Positions 7,274-8,906 of a DNA stretch of 8,906 bases are shown here, in pieces. The notes beneath the pieces are model-generated. The model saw nothing but the letters and a program-made list of their open reading frames with translations, did not search any database and was not told the DNA's origin. Position 1 is the first letter of the stretch, and every line of letters starts with the position of its first letter. The DNA lies in NCBI GenBank assembly GCA_002308155.1, contig DBVQ01000044.1, positions 1-8,906 of the forward strand, written 5' to 3'. Origin of the DNA: Christensenella sp. UBA1260 (lineage in GTDB: Bacteria; Bacillota; Clostridia; Christensenellales; CAG-917). The position numbers were made by a program, and so were the translations under genes.

Positions 7274-7302
7274 AGTATATCATACGCACACAATTTTGTC
7301 AA
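7274..7302 (-). promoter_or_regulatory. strong sigma-A promoter for the AAA+/DUF2357 genes
   Basis: On the minus strand a perfect TTGACA (7302-7297) is separated by exactly 17 bases from TATACT (7279-7274; 5 of 6). It lies 33 bases upstream of the AAA+ start codon and 20 bases upstream of its ribosome binding site, AGAGGAAA at 7253-7246. This is the best promoter on the minus strand of the window. Confidence 0.8.
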
Positions 7303-7306
7303 TACG

Positions 7307-7331
7307 CGCGCGTCATATATATAGACGCGTG
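7307..7331. repeat. inverted repeat next to the AAA+ promoter
   Basis: CGCGCGTC (7307-7314) and GACGCGTG (7324-7331) pair over 8 bp with one G-T pair, around the alternating loop ATATATATA. It ends four bases upstream of the -35 hexamer. It could be an operator or activator site; no regulator gene is visible nearby. Confidence 0.4.
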
Positions 7332-7482
7332 CGGGGGCATAAAAGTTTCGCGTATTTTTAAAATAATGATTTAATTTTTTATTACGGCCGAGATTTGTCT
7401 TGACCGTTGACAACGACGCTGATTTGATGAACGAAAACGACGGCGGGCTTTTTATATGCCGGCTTGAAACTGAATTTTCAAC
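7332..7482. other. intergenic stretch with no assigned feature
   Basis: Between the terminator of the DUF4234/peptidase gene and the palindrome by the AAA+ promoter I see no gene on either strand. A plus-strand frame opening at 7400 runs into the 3' end of the minus-strand peptidase gene and has no ribosome binding site, so I treat it as antisense noise. A GC-rich GGCGGGC...GCCGGC pair near 7441-7463 is imperfect and is not called. Confidence 0.5.
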
Positions 7483-7507
7483 AAAAAAGCAGCTTTATGC
7501 TGCCTTT
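7483..7507 (-). terminator. intrinsic terminator after the DUF4234-peptidase gene
   Basis: On the minus strand GCAGC (7503-7499), a five-base loop and GCTGC (7493-7489) are followed immediately by TTTTTTGTT. It lies about ten bases past the stop codon at 7517 and isolates this gene from the AAA+ unit. Confidence 0.8.
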
Positions 7508-7516
7508 CTGCCTAAA

Positions 7517-8536
7517 TTAAAACGTACCACTGACAATATATGTGCTTTGCAAAAACTTTTCACCGATCCCCTTAAAACTAATACCGGTCCAGACACCCAC
7601 AAGATTTTCCACGGGAATGCTTACAAGGTCCGCAACGTTGTTGTTATCGCCTCGTGTACGGAAAGATACGAGAGCACCGGTCTTTTCATCATATTCAAGA
7701 GCAATGACTCTGTGAGTTACGATTGCCGTTCCGCCGGCTTCAGGGTCAAAAAACGATATTACATCCCCGATATGCACGTTTTCAGCTTTTACAACTCTCA
7801 TTATGATAAAATCGCCTTGTTTAATTTTCTTCGTTATCTCTGTTTTTTCGCCTATTCTGACTTTGATCTTTTTTAAATCATCTGTTCTTTCAAGTGTGAT
7901 CTGCTCTGTCTCTGCACGTAAGCCTTCTTTTACTTTCCCGTTAAACGTCATGTCAATCGGGTATAGCTTTTCGAAATCCTCGGATGTCGGCGGATCCATG
8001 TTAGCCGATAGTTTATATAACGGCAAATAGCCGAAAATCGGGATGAGTTTGCCCGTCGTTCTGACTCTATATGAATATATCCCAAGAAATATCGCTGTTA
8101 TCAATAACAAAGACGCGCAAATCAAAGCGATCACGATTATAACTTTAGAAAATACTTGTACTCCTTTTGACGGTTTGTCAACAAATACGACCTGATCAGC
8201 GGGAAGCAAATTAAAATCATTCTGCATTATCGACAAAGATACGATGCTCAACCCGATAAAATCAAAGATCAGGTATATTATTTCGTTGCCAAGAACCGAA
8301 AACCCGCTCTTATTAAACATGATTTTGACTGTTTTTCCGCGTGTATACCACCAGAACAACGAATAGAACGGGATAAATACCAAGCATAGCAGTTCTCCGG
8401 CACACTTGCCTTCTTTACCTTGGATTGATTTGATATTCTTTATGGTCAGGTATTTCCAGTAAATCATGTAAATCCCGAAGGTCAGCAGTGAAAACAAAAT
8501 ACAAATACCGACTTTTCTTCTGTTGATTTTTATCAT
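7517..8536 (-). CDS. DUF4234 membrane domain fused to SipW-like signal peptidase domain with Ser-to-Asn at the nucleophile
   Basis: A 339-residue protein. Residues about 5-110 match the DUF4234 pattern: LLTFGIYMIYWKY at 17-29, then a second hydrophobic segment ending FIPFYSLFWWYTRG (54-67), and IMQNDFN at 103-109, with a further membrane segment between. Another membrane helix lies at about 129-153. The rest is an S26B-type peptidase domain: THRVIALE with His275 and TRGDNNN (294-300) are intact. The serine box, however, reads KLSANMDP, with Asn179 (codon AAC) where D-S-M would be expected. An insert of about 60 residues separates this box from GDFIIMRV (241-248). The usual C-terminal membrane helix is absent or very short; the protein ends VSGTF. 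AGAGGA (8547-8542) supports the start. The gene is more AT-rich than the AAA+ 5' half and the gene at 8784. It may be an inactive peptidase-like sensor or chaperone, or may use a neighbouring Ser; function unknown. Confidence 0.75.
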   Translation of the reverse strand: MIKINRRKVGICILFSLLTFGIYMIYWKYLTIKNIKSIQGKEGKCAGELLCLVFIPFYSLFWWYTRGKTVKIMFNKSGFSVLGNEIIYLIFDFIGLSIVSLSIMQNDFNLLPADQVVFVDKPSKGVQVFSKVIIVIALICASLLLITAIFLGIYSYRVRTTGKLIPIFGYLPLYKLSANMDPPTSEDFEKLYPIDMTFNGKVKEGLRAETEQITLERTDDLKKIKVRIGEKTEITKKIKQGDFIIMRVVKAENVHIGDVISFFDPEAGGTAIVTHRVIALEYDEKTGALVSFRTRGDNNNVADLVSIPVENLVGVWTGISFKGIGEKFLQSTYIVSGTF

Positions 8537-8553
8537 ATCAGTCCTCTTTTTTC

Positions 8554-8562
8554 AGTATAACA
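8554..8562 (-). promoter_or_regulatory. extended -10 promoter for the DUF4234-peptidase gene
   Basis: On the minus strand TGTTATACT (8562-8554) fits the extended -10 form TGnTATAAT with one mismatch. No good -35 hexamer is present. It implies a very short leader, with the ribosome binding site close to the 5' end of the RNA. Confidence 0.45.
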
Positions 8563-8661
8563 TTGATTCAATTATGTTTTCGGTTATTTTACCATAAAAT
8601 ACTGTGTATGTCAAGAATAATCACTGCGTTTTTATCGGACATGGCAGGTCATAATTATTTC

Positions 8662-8716
8662 AACAGCAAGCCGCTCAAAAACATCCCGTACTTGTCTTGC
8701 TGTTTCCGCTTTTTTT
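8662..8716 (+). terminator. long-loop hairpin followed by T tract, of uncertain role
   Basis: AACAGCAAG (8662-8670) pairs perfectly with CTTGCTGTT (8696-8704) across a 25-base loop, and a seven-T run (8710-8716) follows five bases later. No plus-strand gene lies upstream, and the promoter of the next gene is downstream, so it would only stop read-through or act on an unseen transcript. Confidence 0.3.
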
Positions 8717-8727
8717 GCGTAAACTTG

Positions 8728-8756
8728 TTGACTTTAGCTTACAAAAAAGTTATAAT
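8728..8756 (+). promoter_or_regulatory. near-consensus sigma-A promoter for the right-end gene
   Basis: TTGACT (8728-8733; 5 of 6) and a perfect TATAAT (8751-8756) are separated by exactly 17 bases. It lies 27 bases upstream of the ATG at 8784. Confidence 0.85.
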
Positions 8757-8772
8757 AAAGAAAAACAGATGC

Positions 8773-8777
8773 GGAGG
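8773..8777 (+). promoter_or_regulatory. ribosome binding site
   Basis: GGAGG with a six-base gap to the ATG at 8784; it fixes the start of the right-end gene. Confidence 0.85.
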
Positions 8778-8783
8778 TTCAGA

Positions 8784-8906
8784 ATGGATTTCAAGAGTAT
8801 CGATAAAAAATACCGTCCGGTACCGTTCTGGTCGTGGAACGAGAAGCTCGACACGGCTGAGACCCGGCGGCAGATCGCGCTGATGGACGCGGTCGGCATC
8901 GGCGGG
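8784..8906 (+). CDS. N-terminus of a large, probably glycoside-hydrolase-like protein (cut by window edge)
   Basis: Only 41 codons are visible. They contain RPVPFWSWNEKLD (11-23), then RRQI (28-31) and VGIGG (37-41). A pattern of FWSWN, a few residues, then RRQI and GIGG is typical of the opening of large carbohydrate-active proteins, related to GH106-type rhamnosidases and similar uncharacterised families of gut Firmicutes and Bacteroidota. There is no signal peptide, so a cytoplasmic enzyme is likely. The promoter and ribosome binding site are both close to consensus. The gene is divergent from the DUF4234-peptidase gene. G+C-rich codons (CGG, GCG, CTC) match the 5' half of the AAA+ gene. 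The catalytic part lies outside the window, so the family is a guess from the first residues. Confidence 0.55.
   Translation, partial: MDFKSIDKKYRPVPFWSWNEKLDTAETRRQIALMDAVGIGG

Noticed and set aside
7400..7876. Plus-strand open frame of 158 codons starting MTVDNDADLMNEND
   Set aside because: It runs antisense into a gene with clear peptidase motifs, crosses that gene's terminator and lacks a ribosome binding site.
8585..8601. AT-only inverted repeat TATTTTA-CCA-TAAAATA
   Set aside because: It is short and of low complexity, and is expected by chance in AT-rich intergenic DNA.
8563..8883. Plus-strand open frame of 106 codons
   Set aside because: It covers an intergenic region and then overlaps, in another frame, the gene at 8784, which has its own promoter and GGAGG site.
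1..8906. CRISPR arrays, tRNA or rRNA genes, insertion sequences, attachment sites
   Set aside because: No regularly spaced repeats, cloverleaf or rRNA-like sequence, transposase motifs or terminal inverted repeats were seen on either strand.

Overview
The window looks like a gut-type Firmicutes (Clostridia-like) genome or metagenomic contig. The evidence is the comM-dprA gene pair, two signal peptidases of the SipW/archaeal-ER Ser-His type, Gram-positive-style ribosome binding sites (GGAGG, AGAGGA) and sigma-A-like promoters. No taxon can be fixed from the sequence alone. Almost everything reads on the minus strand; only the right-hand end carries a plus-strand gene.

Layout from right to left, the direction of transcription for most genes. 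(1) 8784-8906, plus strand: the first 41 codons of a large, probably glycoside-hydrolase-like protein behind a near-consensus promoter. (2) 8536-7517, minus: a DUF4234 membrane domain fused to a SipW-like signal peptidase domain whose nucleophile serine reads as asparagine, followed by an intrinsic terminator. (3) 7302-7274: a strong sigma-A promoter with a palindrome just upstream. (4) 7240-5954, minus: an AAA+ ATPase of the McrB type with one N-terminal membrane segment. (5) 5861-3355, minus: a DUF2357 (McrC-N-like) protein with a very long charged, repeat-containing tail and no visible nuclease domain; its start is interrupted by an apparent frameshift in a short A tract. (6) 3271-2480, minus: a SipW-like signal peptidase with an intact Ser/His pair, ending at an intrinsic terminator. 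(7) 2256-730, minus: comM (YifB-family Mg-chelatase-like AAA+), overlapping by one base (8) dprA, 730 to beyond the left edge.

How the genes may work together: ComM and DprA are housekeeping/competence proteins that act on incoming single-stranded DNA. The AAA+ and DUF2357 genes form the most interesting unit: a McrBC-like motor and partner pair, membrane-anchored through the motor, in which the partner has no visible nuclease and instead carries a long E/K- and P-rich tail with repeated short motifs. Its function is unknown. A signal peptidase-like gene lies on each side of the pair.

Caution on continuity: base composition and codon choice change sharply inside the AAA+ gene, near 6410-6480, at the most conserved part of the ATPase. 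The left part (about 47% G+C by hand count of several lines) and the right part of the gene (about 55-58%) may come from different genomes, joined by recombination or by a chimeric assembly. The frameshift at 5812-5816 also deserves a read-level check. No stretch longer than 300 bases lacks a gene; the intergenic regions at 2257-2479, 7241-7516 and 8537-8783 hold mainly promoters, terminators and inverted repeats.
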